A DNA stretch of 64,000 bases from Mycobacterium sp. Its GTDB lineage: Bacteria > Actinomycetota > Actinomycetes > Mycobacteriales > Mycobacteriaceae. A program made the position numbers and the translations under genes. Of the stretch, positions 25,431 to 34,248 are shown one piece after another; within the stretch, counting starts at the first letter, position 1; each line of letters begins with the position of its first letter. The notes beneath the pieces were generated by a model, which worked only from the letters and a program-made list of their open reading frames with translations, was not told where the DNA came from and made no database searches. The stretch is taken from positions 147,675-211,674 of the forward strand of contig NZ_PKEK01000051.1 in the NCBI RefSeq assembly GCF_002863225.1, given 5' to 3'.

Positions 25431-25917
25431 ATGACGGGCTCGACCAGCACATATGCCGCTTGGCAGCGACTATCCGGTACACCCGGCGGCAGTCGGTTGT
25501 TTTCGCTGGCGGCGATGGCGCGCGTTCCGTACTTCGCCTCGGTACTGCCGCACGTGGTCACGATGGAACCGGGCCTGGCCGAAGTGCGGGTCCCCAAGTG
25601 GTTCTTCGTCTACAACCACCTACACACCGTGCACGCCATCGCGTCGTGCAACGCGGCCGAGGTGGCGATGGGGATGCTGATGGAGGCCACGGGGCCCCCG
25701 CAGTCACCGATGGATACCGAAGGCGATGAACGTCCAGTACCTCGGCAAGGCCACCACGTCACTGCTGGCCCGCGCCGAGCTCGACCCGCCCGACTTCGCC
25801 GCGATGCGCGAGGGCCAAAAAGGATGGGACCTCGTCGTGCCGGTCAGCATCACCGACCGCAGCGGGGTCGAGGTCGTGCACGCCGACATCACCACCTGGG
25901 TTACGCCGGCCCGGTAA
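25431..25917 (+). pseudogene. DUF4442 (hotdog-fold) protein gene with a single-base frameshift
   Basis: The ATG at 25431 opens MTGSTSTYAAWQRLSG and stays in frame to about residue 87 (AAEVAMGMLMEAT). The family sequence then continues only in the +1 frame: RSHRWIPKAMNVQY and LARAELDPPDFAAMREGQ, to TAA at 25917. The break is one extra base in the run GGGGCCCCC (25691-25699). Corrected, the protein would be 161 residues, the usual DUF4442 length. DUF4442 proteins resemble hotdog-fold thioesterases with no assigned substrate. The gene is either a recent pseudogene or a sequencing indel. Confidence 0.82.
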
Positions 25918-25931
25918 CCCGCCCTGCTCAC

Positions 25932-25955
25932 ATTTCCCCCGAATGCGAGGGAAAT
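25932..25955 (+). terminator. Possible hairpin terminator after the DUF4442 gene
   Basis: ATTTCCC and GGGAAAT form a perfect 7-bp stem with a 10-nt loop, 14 bp after the stop. No U-tract follows, so termination is only a possibility. A second small inverted repeat, TCCTGT-GATTT-ACAGGA (26002-26018), lies in the upstream region of the next gene. Confidence 0.35.
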
Positions 25956-26053
25956 CCCTGTATCGCCGCGCTGGGCATCCCGTTAGCGTCTGAGCTGAGT
26001 TTCCTGTGATTTACAGGAGAAAAGCGTAAGAAAAAGCTGATTAGGGGGCGGGC

Positions 26054-28426
26054 ATGATCGATGGACGCAGCTGGTTCGTCAAGCCGCAGGCACGGGCCGG
26101 TTTCGGTCGCCGGCTGATCGGCTGGAGTTCTAGTGCCGGAGCCGTGCTGGCGTTCGGCATGGCGCCGCTGGCCAGCAGTCCACCGGCACACGCCGACGGC
26201 CTGGACGCGATCATCGACCCGATCATCAACTCCCTGGCCAGCCTCGACCCCGTGCTGGGCGCCGACTGGACCAGTTGGGTGGCCAACCTCGACTCCGCCT
26301 TCGATGCGGCCGCGAGCATCGACGCCTCCAGCGCCGCGGCTTCGAACTCAATGGACTTCGCTCATCTTTACGCACAGTTCGTCTACGAACCGATCCACAC
26401 GTTCCAGCAGCAGTGGATCGACGGGACCTCATTCCTCGGGCCTAGCACCGTCACCTTCGACGAGAACCTCAACGAGCTGTACGGACAACTCCTGATCGGC
26501 AACGGCACCGAAGGTATCGAGGCAGCCCCCGACGGCACCGCCGGCGGCCTGTGGTTCGGCGACGGCGGGGACGGCTGGGACAGCACCATCGCCGGGATGG
26601 ATGGCGGCGACGGTGGCGCGGCCTATTTCGGTGACGGCGGGATGGGCGGCGACGGCGGCCTCGGCGCGAACGGTGGTGACGGCGGTGCGACCGCACAGGG
26701 CATCGGTGGCATCGGCGGCGCCGGCGGCGACGGGGTCTTCGACTTCAGCGGTTTTGGCGTCGGGGGACTCGGCGGCGACGGCGGTGACGCCACCGGATAT
26801 GTCTTCGGCATCGGCGGCGATGGGGGTGTCGGTGGCAGCGGAGCCAGCGGCGATTTCGACAACAGCTTGAGTGGCGGCGCGGGCGGTGACGGAGGAATCG
26901 GCGGCACCGGCGGGTCGAACGTGTCCCTACTGGGCGAGGCCGGCGACGGTGGCCATGGCGGCGCCGGGACTGACGGATTGAGCGACGGCAGCGGGGCGGT
27001 CGCCGGTCACGGTGGTGCCGGCGGAGTTGGCGGGACAAGCGACTTCACCGGACCCGGCCACGGCGGCGGCGGCGGGGGTGGCGGCGGCGGGGCACAGATT
27101 CAAGGCGACTCGGCCAGCGGTGCCGCTACCGGAGGCGACGGCGGCAGCGGCGGAGCGGGCACTGGCGGCATCAACGGCGAGTCCGGTGCGTACGGCGGCC
27201 ATGGCGGCAACGCCTACATCACAGCGGACGCAAACAGCTCGGCAACCGGTACAGCGACTGGTGGCGACGGAGGTGACGGCGGCATAGCGACCGGCGGCAA
27301 CGGCGGTGACGGCGGAAACGCCGTAATCCACGGGGGTGACAGCACATTCACGGGCAGTGGCGGCACAGCAAGCGGAATCAGTAGCGGCGGCAACGGGGGC
27401 GATTCAACCGGCCACGGCAGCGGCGGCGACGGTGGCTTTGCCTCGATCGTGGCGTACTCCGGCGCGACATCGAGCGGAACCGCCACCGGAGGCGAGGGCG
27501 GCGATGGCATCGGAGGCGGCGGGGACGGAGGAAGCGGCGGGGACGGCGGCTCCGCAGCGATCTCATCGATCAACTCCGGCACTACCAGCGGAGCAACCGC
27601 GATTGGCGGGGACGGCGGTTCGGGTAGCAGTAGCGCGAGCAGCAGCTTCGGCGGTGGCATCGGAGGCATGGGCGGTTTCGCTCAGGTCCAGAACGAGGGC
27701 GGCAGCATCAGCGGCGGCATCGCTCGCGGAGGGGATGGCGGTGCGGGCATCGGCTTCGGAGGCGATGGCGGCTTCGGCGGGGCCGGCGTCATCGGCGTCG
27801 GGAACGGAGGCGCCGTCGACGGAGTCGGTCACGACGCCATCGCGATCGGCGGTAACGGCGGCTCCGCCACCGACTCCGCCATGGGCGGTGACGGCGGCAG
27901 GGGCGAAATCAGTGCGGGACCCGACGGCCTGTCCTACGGCGAGGCGACCGGAGGCGACGGCGGCAACGCCGTCGGTACGGACTCTGGCTTCTCGGACGGC
28001 GGCAACGGCGGAAGCGCCTCCATCATCAGCAGCGAAACGGGTCAGGGTGGCACAGCGAGCGGCTCGGCGACCGGCGGTGACGGCGGTGATTCGAGCGGCA
28101 GGTTTTCGATCGGCGGCAGTGGCGGTTCTTCGTTCATCGCTGCCGACGGAAGTAACGCCGTCGCCAGCGGCACAGTCCAAGGCGGCGATGGCGGCGCAGG
28201 AATGAACGGGGGGGCCGACGGCGGAATGGGCGGAAATGGAACGATTTCCGCGACGGGCACGGGGAGCTCCGCGAGCGGGGCCACCGCTACTGGTGGCGAC
28301 GGTGGCAGCGGCACGGGGTCCGGTCAGACCGGCGGCAACGGCACGGCAGGCAGCGTAAGCGCGATCGGTGGGGCGAACGCAGATGGGCAGACGGCGATCG
28401 GCACGAACGGCGCAAACCACCCGTAA
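26054..28426 (+). CDS. Secreted PGRS-like glycine-rich protein without a PE domain
   Basis: A 790-residue protein. Residues 1-47 look like a Sec signal peptide (basic start, hydrophobic GAVLAFGMAPLA, AHA before Asp48) instead of a PE domain. Residues 48-160 form a non-repetitive region (DAIIDPIINSLASLDPVLGA; later a YGQLLIGNG segment), and GLWFGDGGDGWDS leads into GGxGG repeats like those of PE_PGRS proteins. From about residue 345 to the end, a longer ~36-residue period appears: Ala-x-Ile, then SGxAxGGDGG, then GGxGG. It is expected to be a surface or extracellular repeat protein; Gly-Asp turns could bind calcium. AGGGGG precedes the ATG. The DNA is strongly biased to GGC codons. Confidence 0.8.
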   Translation: MIDGRSWFVKPQARAGFGRRLIGWSSSAGAVLAFGMAPLASSPPAHADGLDAIIDPIINSLASLDPVLGADWTSWVANLDSAFDAAASIDASSAAASNSMDFAHLYAQFVYEPIHTFQQQWIDGTSFLGPSTVTFDENLNELYGQLLIGNGTEGIEAAPDGTAGGLWFGDGGDGWDSTIAGMDGGDGGAAYFGDGGMGGDGGLGANGGDGGATAQGIGGIGGAGGDGVFDFSGFGVGGLGGDGGDATGYVFGIGGDGGVGGSGASGDFDNSLSGGAGGDGGIGGTGGSNVSLLGEAGDGGHGGAGTDGLSDGSGAVAGHGGAGGVGGTSDFTGPGHGGGGGGGGGGAQIQGDSASGAATGGDGGSGGAGTGGINGESGAYGGHGGNAYITADANSSATGTATGGDGGDGGIATGGNGGDGGNAVIHGGDSTFTGSGGTASGISSGGNGGDSTGHGSGGDGGFASIVAYSGATSSGTATGGEGGDGIGGGGDGGSGGDGGSAAISSINSGTTSGATAIGGDGGSGSSSASSSFGGGIGGMGGFAQVQNEGGSISGGIARGGDGGAGIGFGGDGGFGGAGVIGVGNGGAVDGVGHDAIAIGGNGGSATDSAMGGDGGRGEISAGPDGLSYGEATGGDGGNAVGTDSGFSDGGNGGSASIISSETGQGGTASGSATGGDGGDSSGRFSIGGSGGSSFIAADGSNAVASGTVQGGDGGAGMNGGADGGMGGNGTISATGTGSSASGATATGGDGGSGTGSGQTGGNGTAGSVSAIGGANADGQTAIGTNGANHP
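27085..28400 (+). repeat. About eleven ~36-codon tandem repeats inside the PGRS-like gene
   Basis: Repeat units share an Ala-x-Ile/Val strand (AQIQ, AYIT, AVIH, ASIV, AAIS, AQVQ, GVIG, GEIS, ASII, SFIA, GTIS), then SGTATGGDGG or a close variant, and end in GGNGG, GGDGG or GGMGG. Unit length varies between roughly 32 and 42 codons. The periodicity suggests an ordered two-sided solenoid rather than random PGRS low complexity. Confidence 0.65.
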
Positions 28427-28429
28427 ACC

Positions 28430-28783
28430 TCAGGCCAGGTACGTCCCGTGGCCGCGCCGCACCAAGGCACCGTCGAACTCGAGCACCTCGTTAACCATGC
28501 CGCCGCGTTGGTTGCGATAGTGGAGGACGAGGGTCGACACACCCGCGTACACGCCTAGGATGTCGAAGTGCAGGTCGGGCACGGCTTGCAGTGCGGTACA
28601 CCAGTATTCGCGCAGCGCCGACTTACCGGACACCACTCCCCCTGAGCCACGGACAATTTCGGCCGCGATCGGCGAGGTGAACACCACGTCGTCGTGAAAG
28701 TGCGCGAGCACCGCCTCGACGTCGTGACGGTTCCAGGCTGCAGCCCAATCTTCGGCGAAACCGGCCGGCTCGGGTGTGCTCAC
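28430..28783 (-). CDS. SnoaL/NTF2-like domain protein
   Basis: A 117-residue cone-shaped alpha+beta fold protein, starting with GTG at 28783 (STPEPAGFAEDWAAAWNRHD). The pattern WNRHDVEAVLAHFHDDVVFTSP, then VSGKSALREYWCTALQAVPD, is typical of SnoaL-like polyketide-cyclase or isomerase folds. The start overlaps the esterase stop by 4 bases (GTGA), so it is translated with that gene. Substrate unknown. Confidence 0.8.
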   Translation of the reverse strand: MSTPEPAGFAEDWAAAWNRHDVEAVLAHFHDDVVFTSPIAAEIVRGSGGVVSGKSALREYWCTALQAVPDLHFDILGVYAGVSTLVLHYRNQRGGMVNEVLEFDGALVRRGHGTYLA

Positions 28784-30423
28784 TGCGCGCCTTTCAGCGT
28801 CGCCCAGAACGGACACTGGTGTTCGGCCTCGAAGTCGAGGCTGACCTGACTTCCGCCGGGCCGCAACGACATCCAGACATTGCTGTGCTCGGAAGTACCG
28901 TCCTGGGCCGGCCAGTCGGGCAGACCGGCCGCCTTCGGTGCCCCGTTGATGACGAACTGGCTCCAGTAGCTCATCATCTGGTCGGACAGGATTTGTTGCG
29001 CGTGATTCAACGGCGGGGCGCCGCCCATGCTGAACAGATACCTCAGTTCCAGCGAATGGCTGGCGCCCACCGGGAACGGCGCGTGCCGCAGGAAGTCGGG
29101 CGCGGGGGCGTGCGGATCGTCGAACTCGTAGGCGTAGACCGGCGAATTGCGACTCAGTGAGTCGGCCATTCTGTCTGCGACACAAGCGAATACACCGTCG
29201 GTTGCCGCCGCCGAGTAGGCCAGCGACAGGTCGCCACCGTAGTGGTCCGCCGGGTAATGCGCCAACACCGCCGCACCGTCGGCGCCGAAGATGTCGCTGA
29301 GCGTGCGCGGATATTCGGCGGCGCTGACGCCCCGGCGGAGTCGGTCCGCCCGGAGTGCTGCGAACAGGGTGAACTCGTCGTGGTTGACGCCGAGCAATAC
29401 CGGAACGTGGGCGGCGCGGCCGGCGGCGATACTCACGACCGGATTGTCCGGCAGCGCAGGCGTTCCGGTGACCGGGCCGGAGAGCGCGTCGGAGTCACCG
29501 AGGAAGAAGTACCAAGGCGGATGTTCGAGTCGGGTCGCCGGTAGGCCACGCAGGCACCGCGCGGTCGTAGCGGGATTGCGACAACCGGCCGCGAAGGCGT
29601 AGTTCACACTCTGCTTCTGCCCGAACTCCAGGCCGGTCTGCGCCTGGCACGGCGCGCTCTGAATGATCGCCGCGCGGAACAGACCTGCCGACCCCGGCGC
29701 GACCAGGTGGTCGCAGACCGACATTCCGCCCGCGGATTCACCGGCGATCGTCACTTTCTTCGGATCGCCGCCGAAAGCGGCGATGTTGTCGTGAACCCAG
29801 CGCAGCCCGGCCTGCTGGTCGGCCAGGCCGTAGTTGCCGACCGTCCCGGGCGCTCCGAGCGCAGGGTGGGCCAAGAAGCCGAGCGCACCCAGGCGGTAGT
29901 TGAGCGTGACCACGATGATGTGGCCTTTGGCTGCCAGCCAGCGCGAGTGGTAGATGTCGCCGCTGCCGTTGACGAACCCTCCCCCGTGAATCCACACCAT
30001 CACCGGACGCTTCTCGCCGTGCTGGGCACGCGGTGGTGTCCAGACGTTGAGGGTGAGGCAGTTTTCACTGGTCGGTTTGCCGACCCCCGGCTTGAGTCCG
30101 GTGTCCTGCATGCATTGCGGCCCGGCTTTGGTGGCATCCAGCATGCCCGGCCAGCGCGCCGCCGGCCGTGGCAGTTGCCACCGCAACGGCCCCACCGGCG
30201 GCGCCGCGTACGGAATGCTCTGGAACAGACGGTAATCCGGGGCGACCTGGCCGCGGATCGATCCGAGCGCGGTACCCACCACCCCGGCGTCCAACGGGCC
30301 CGCGTAGGCCGGTTCGGCCTTCCGGGGCTTGACGACGGCGTCCTGACCGCACGCCACCGCGAGCAGGGCCGTCATCAGCACGACGGCCCACGCTCGTCGG
30401 CGGCGCGGCGTTCGGATGGGCAC
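28780..30423 (-). CDS. Type B carboxylesterase lipoprotein
   Basis: An alpha/beta hydrolase of 547 residues anchored at the cell surface: the N-terminus has a basic region, hydrophobic AVVLMTALLAVAC and lipobox Cys25. The type B signature is present, with the oxyanion hole HGGGF and nucleophile elbow GESAGG, plus the early EnCLtLNVWTP block (SENCLTLNVWTPP). It probably cleaves carboxylic esters outside the membrane. It is coupled to the SnoaL gene downstream. Confidence 0.9.
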   Translation of the reverse strand: MPIRTPRRRRAWAVVLMTALLAVACGQDAVVKPRKAEPAYAGPLDAGVVGTALGSIRGQVAPDYRLFQSIPYAAPPVGPLRWQLPRPAARWPGMLDATKAGPQCMQDTGLKPGVGKPTSENCLTLNVWTPPRAQHGEKRPVMVWIHGGGFVNGSGDIYHSRWLAAKGHIIVVTLNYRLGALGFLAHPALGAPGTVGNYGLADQQAGLRWVHDNIAAFGGDPKKVTIAGESAGGMSVCDHLVAPGSAGLFRAAIIQSAPCQAQTGLEFGQKQSVNYAFAAGCRNPATTARCLRGLPATRLEHPPWYFFLGDSDALSGPVTGTPALPDNPVVSIAAGRAAHVPVLLGVNHDEFTLFAALRADRLRRGVSAAEYPRTLSDIFGADGAAVLAHYPADHYGGDLSLAYSAAATDGVFACVADRMADSLSRNSPVYAYEFDDPHAPAPDFLRHAPFPVGASHSLELRYLFSMGGAPPLNHAQQILSDQMMSYWSQFVINGAPKAAGLPDWPAQDGTSEHSNVWMSLRPGGSQVSLDFEAEHQCPFWATLKGAQ

Positions 30424-30485
30424 GAAATAACAGCCTACGGATTACCGGGAATCCGGTCATCGACTATTCCGCGATCACGGAGCCA

Positions 30486-30500
30486 GTGTCTGACACGTGT
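30486..30500. promoter_or_regulatory. Overlapping palindromes upstream of the carboxylesterase gene
   Basis: GTGTC-T-GACAC (30486-30496) overlaps ACACGTGT (30493-30500) in the 231-bp gap between the TetR stop and the esterase start, about 65 nt before the start codon. This is a candidate operator for the adjacent TetR regulator. Confidence 0.35.
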
Positions 30501-30654
30501 TCAAAAGCTTGGCGACCGAACTCGGCCGACAAGACGGCGACTGAGCCGGGTCCAGCTCGACGTCGGTCCGGGTTGAGCAGCCTGCCACCCGGGCGCTAAC
30601 CCTGCCGAAATCTGTTGACCTGAATAGCAATTCACGAGCGGTCGGCGGCGGATC

Positions 30655-31320
30655 TCACGCACCGGCCGAGTCGCTCGGAGCTTTCTCGCGCGCTTCCTGC
30701 TGCGTCCGCTGCACATGGAGGAAGCCGTCCACGGCGGCCTGCGCGGCGTCGCGGTAATCGAAGTCAGGCAGGGTGGAAAGCCTGCCGAGCACCGCCGGGC
30801 CGATCAGCAGCGCAATTGCCCGGGTGCGGTCGATATCGCCCAACTCCGCTGCGTCCGGGCTGTCGAAGATCGCGTCGAACGGCGCGGCGTACTGCTGGGC
30901 GATCCGCTCACGCAACGTGCTGACAGCGGGGCTGTCCGCGGTGCGCCGGCGGTCCGACTCCGGCAACTGGTCGAGGTCACGGCCGAGCGACAGCCAACTC
31001 ATCGCCATCACCATGCTCGGACGATCACCGATCGTCTGCGCGAAATCCGTCACCAGTGCGATCAGTCGATCACGCAGCATGCCTTCGGCGGACGGTATCG
31101 GCGCCGCCGGTATCAGACCGCTGAAAGCCGCTGCCAGCAAGTCGTTTCCGCTCGGGAAATGTCGGTAGAGGGTCGCTCGGGCGACATTGGCTCCGCGCGT
31201 CACCGCGTCGACGGTCACCGCGCTGGGACCGCCGGCGCGAAGTAACGCGGTGGCAGCTTCCAGCAACCTGGCCCGGGAGCGCGCTGGGCGCGGATCGCTC
31301 TTCTCGGCGATGTGGACCAC
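30655..31320 (-). CDS. TetR family transcriptional regulator
   Basis: About 221 residues if started at GTG 31320; the frame opens at a TTG at 31353. The helix-turn-helix reads AVTVDAVTRGANVARATLYRHFPSGNDLLAA within the first 65 residues, and a ligand-binding helical domain follows. No ideal start with a spaced ribosome-binding site exists (GAGGAGG overlaps the GTG), so the start is uncertain. It lies between mftG and the esterase/SnoaL genes, all on the minus strand. Likely targets are itself (palindrome at 31332-31365) and the esterase. Confidence 0.85.
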   Translation of the reverse strand: MVHIAEKSDPRPARSRARLLEAATALLRAGGPSAVTVDAVTRGANVARATLYRHFPSGNDLLAAAFSGLIPAAPIPSAEGMLRDRLIALVTDFAQTIGDRPSMVMAMSWLSLGRDLDQLPESDRRRTADSPAVSTLRERIAQQYAAPFDAIFDSPDAAELGDIDRTRAIALLIGPAVLGRLSTLPDFDYRDAAQAAVDGFLHVQRTQQEAREKAPSDSAGA

Positions 31321-31331
31321 CTCCTCGTGTC

Positions 31332-31365
31332 CGACCCTGTCAAGGGTACGCAATACAGGGTCGGC
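31332..31365. promoter_or_regulatory. Long perfect palindrome upstream of the TetR gene, candidate autoregulatory operator
   Basis: CCGACCCTGT (31332-31341) and ACAGGGTCGG (31356-31365) are perfect 10-bp inverted repeats with a 14-bp spacer. A nested ACCCT-GTCA-AGGGT shares the left arm. It sits 11 bp from the GTG of the TetR gene, and a minus-strand TTGACA lies inside it, so a bound dimer pair would block a promoter. Confidence 0.6.
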
Positions 31366-31386
31366 ATCGGTGCAGAGCTTGGCTGG

Positions 31387-32805
31387 TCAGCCGACGAACT
31401 GTGCAGCCCGGTGCCCCAGCATCGCGATGGTGGCGTGTGGGCCGCGGCTGGTGATCGACGGCAAGACCGACCCATCGATCACCCACAATCCGTCGATCCC
31501 GCGCAATCGACACTGGTGGTCGACGACGGCCGACGGGTCGTCGGCACCGCCCATCGGAGCGGTACCGCACAGGTGCTGAGAGGTCGACCAGACTGGCTCA
31601 CCGATTTCAGTTGTCGGACCGGCGATTTCGCGGGCCAGCTCGCAACCCGCTTGCAACGCCGCGATGTCGGCGGGTTCGCTGTCGTAGCGGTGCTCGATCA
31701 ACGGCGGCACCAGTGGGTCGGCCGAAACCAGCGACACCCGGCCGCGGGACAGCGGGCGCATCAGCGCCACACCGAGGTGTGGCCAGTCGGGATGGCCCGC
31801 CGTTCCGTCACCGACCATCGCCACAAAGCCACCGGTGTAGGGCCGGATCTCGATGTCGTCGGGCGTACTGAGCACCACCTCGAGCACCGGTCGGCCGGCG
31901 GCGACGGTCCACGTGGTCGGCAGCACCCATTCCGGGTGGTCGCTGCAGGCCGTCCCGACCGGAGCAGGAGCCAGCACGTCGACACCGACGGCACGCAACA
32001 TCGCCTCGTCACCGATGCCGGAAAGCATGAGTAGATGGGCGGATTCGATCGCACCGGCGCACAGCACAATGCGATCGGCGGTCAGGGTGATCGGCCCGCC
32101 CGGCCCGACGGCAAGCACGCCGGTGGCGCGTCCGCCCGAGACCCGCAGGCGCAACGCCCGAGTCTGGGTCAGCAGCGAGAGGTTTGCCCGGTTCAGGGCC
32201 GGCAGCAGAAACGCGGCGCCGGGCCCGATCCGCACACCGTCGACGATGTTGAGCGGGACGGCGCCGATACCGGACGGCAGTGCGCCCGCGTCCGGCACGT
32301 CGTTCAAGTCGGGCAGCCACGGGAGCCCGAAGCGTTCAGCCGCGTCGACGAAAAGTGCTGTACTGCCGATGATTTCACTGGTCCGGCGAACCTGGATCGG
32401 TCCGGAATCACCGTGGGCGGGTCCGGTGAAGTCCAGGTCGGTCTCGATCGCGCGAAAGTGATCGGCCACGTCCGACCAACCCCAACCCGGTATGCCGAAG
32501 CCGTCGAAGTCGCGTCGCAGAGCACGGCAGAAGTAGCCGCCGTTGACGGCGCCGGAACCACCGAGTGTCGCGCCCCGCACGATCGGCATCTGACGGGCCG
32601 GTCGGTCGGTCAGTCGGGTCTGGTACCGCTGTACCAGCGGGCTGACCGCTCCGATCGGCAGCCGGAGCCCGTTGGCCGTCTCCGCGTGCAACCTCGGGTC
32701 AGCCAGACCGACGCCGGCTTCGAGAACCGTCACCGAGCGGCTCGGATCGGCCGAAAGCAGGCTCGCTACAACGGATCCAGCGCTTCCCGCGCCGACGATC
32801 AGCAC
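31387..32805 (-). CDS. mftG: Mycofactocin-associated GMC oxidoreductase MftG
   Basis: A GMC-family flavoprotein of 472 residues that links reduced mycofactocin to the respiratory chain in mycobacteria growing on alcohols. The dinucleotide motif VGAGSAGS is at residues 4-11, GATLGGSGAVNGGY follows near 79-92, and the C-terminal GMC region holds SQHLCGTAPMGG and DGSVLPSITSRGPHAT. GTG at 32805 is the only good in-frame start after the mftF stop and leaves no clear ribosome-binding site. The M. tuberculosis protein as remembered starts about five residues earlier, so the true start could be a CTG upstream. Confidence 0.93.
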   Translation of the reverse strand: MLIVGAGSAGSVVASLLSADPSRSVTVLEAGVGLADPRLHAETANGLRLPIGAVSPLVQRYQTRLTDRPARQMPIVRGATLGGSGAVNGGYFCRALRRDFDGFGIPGWGWSDVADHFRAIETDLDFTGPAHGDSGPIQVRRTSEIIGSTALFVDAAERFGLPWLPDLNDVPDAGALPSGIGAVPLNIVDGVRIGPGAAFLLPALNRANLSLLTQTRALRLRVSGGRATGVLAVGPGGPITLTADRIVLCAGAIESAHLLMLSGIGDEAMLRAVGVDVLAPAPVGTACSDHPEWVLPTTWTVAAGRPVLEVVLSTPDDIEIRPYTGGFVAMVGDGTAGHPDWPHLGVALMRPLSRGRVSLVSADPLVPPLIEHRYDSEPADIAALQAGCELAREIAGPTTEIGEPVWSTSQHLCGTAPMGGADDPSAVVDHQCRLRGIDGLWVIDGSVLPSITSRGPHATIAMLGHRAAQFVG

Positions 32806-32835
32806 ATCGCTGTGCAGCGCTGCTGCGGTCAGGAC

Positions 32836-34248
32836 TCAGACTCGAATCTGCGGTTTGAGCGGACCGACGTTGCGTTCCCGCAGCACGCCGTACCAGAGTC
32901 CGAGGCCGTAGGCCAGGTCGTCGAGTCGCTTGAGCACCAAGTACATCAGCAGGCCGATCGGGCGGGCGTCGTCGTCCGCGGTTTGCCGACGGCTGATCCA
33001 GTCCACCACCCCGTCGACAACCGCGGCGACCAGCACCACCCGCCGCACCGGACGGAAGAGGATCGCCGCGAGCAACGCGACCGGCCAGTAATGCCGGCAG
33101 ATCGCCGACGCCAGCTGCAACGCTGCCGACCACAGGCTGCGCGCTGCCACCGTGACCACATCCCACATCTGAGTCTCGGTGCCATGCATGCTCTTCGCGA
33201 CTCGGCGACCGGTCAGCCCGGCAACGAACAGCGAGGCCAGGTAACCGAAACTGGAACCGACGGCCATCAGAATCCACGCCGTCAGCGCCCACCCGGAGAT
33301 CATCATCGGCGCGATCTTGTCCGGGTGACGGACCGAGAGCGGAGCCGCCGAACCGCCGTAAAATGCCTTGCGCGTCAGCCAATCGCGGAGTTCGGTCCGA
33401 TGATCGTGTGCCACTTGGGCGATTGGCTCGTAACGCAGCCGAGCACCGGCCTCCACCAAACGCCAGCACAGATCGACGTCTTCACCGGAGCGCATAGTCT
33501 CGTCGAATCCGTTGATATCGCGCAAAGCCGAAGCGCGACAAATGATTGCGGCACTCGGCACATAGGACACCGTGGTGTAGGGAATGACCGGAGCTTCGCG
33601 CTGCCCGAGGTCCAGCGACGAGCGCACCGCCTCGTATCGGGCGACCAGGTCATCGTTCTGCGCGAGACCCACGATCCTCGGGGCCACCAGAGCCACGGTC
33701 GGATCGCAGAAGTGGCCGAGCAGTGCCTCCAGCCAGCCGCGGCGCGGGACGACGTCGGAGTCCAGAAAGGCGACGTAGTCCGTCTTGCAGGCGGACAGAC
33801 CGGTGTTGCGCGCCGCAGCGGGGCCCCTGCTCTGGCCGTGCCGCAGAATCTCGACCTCGGGATGCGCCCCCGCGAAATCCTCACTGCCGACCGGTGTCGA
33901 CGATCCGTCGTCGACGATGACGATGCGCAGGCCACGTAACGCTGTAACCAGTCGACGTAGTCCACATGCGTTGTCCCGCACCGGAATTACCACCGTCACG
34001 TCACGATGCGACGGGCCGCCGGCAGGGCGCGGGTGCGCCACCGTCGCGTCCAGCAGCGTCCTGGCCAGCTCCGCGCTCACCGCGTCGCTCACCTTGAGCC
34101 GCCCGTCGGCCAGCATGTCCTGAGCGGCGGGTGCCAACCGCAGGATCCGGGTCGGCGATCCGCCCAGCAGCGCCGACCCCTGACCGAGCACACGGACCCG
34201 ACGATCGACCTGCACAGCAAACCCGTCCGGCAACCGAGTGGGTGTCAT
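32836..34248 (-). CDS. mftF: Mycofactocin glycosyltransferase MftF
   Basis: A family 2 glycosyltransferase of 470 residues that adds beta-1,4-linked glucose units to the mycofactocin core. The nucleotide-sugar fold is marked by DVTVVIPVRDNACGL, IVIVDDGSSTP, VAFLDSDVVPRRGW and later GEDVDLCWR. Hydrophobic helices near 330-410 suggest membrane association. It overlaps mftE by 4 bases (ATGA). Confidence 0.95.
   Translation of the reverse strand: MTPTRLPDGFAVQVDRRVRVLGQGSALLGGSPTRILRLAPAAQDMLADGRLKVSDAVSAELARTLLDATVAHPRPAGGPSHRDVTVVIPVRDNACGLRRLVTALRGLRIVIVDDGSSTPVGSEDFAGAHPEVEILRHGQSRGPAAARNTGLSACKTDYVAFLDSDVVPRRGWLEALLGHFCDPTVALVAPRIVGLAQNDDLVARYEAVRSSLDLGQREAPVIPYTTVSYVPSAAIICRASALRDINGFDETMRSGEDVDLCWRLVEAGARLRYEPIAQVAHDHRTELRDWLTRKAFYGGSAAPLSVRHPDKIAPMMISGWALTAWILMAVGSSFGYLASLFVAGLTGRRVAKSMHGTETQMWDVVTVAARSLWSAALQLASAICRHYWPVALLAAILFRPVRRVVLVAAVVDGVVDWISRRQTADDDARPIGLLMYLVLKRLDDLAYGLGLWYGVLRERNVGPLKPQIRV

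Noticed and set aside
26054..26200. Twin-arginine (Tat) signal from the FGRRLIGW sequence of the PGRS-like protein.
   Set aside because: The residues after RR do not fit the Tat consensus; an ordinary Sec signal is the safer call.
26600..28400. Regularly spaced GGCGGCGACGG-like repeats that could be mistaken for a CRISPR array or minisatellite.
   Set aside because: The repeats stay in one reading frame, encode the glycine-rich protein, vary in length and lack unique spacers.
32035..33939. A 634-codon plus-strand open frame opposite mftG and mftF.
   Set aside because: Composition is typical of antisense frames (Arg/His/Gln-rich) and it lies wholly over two conserved mft genes.
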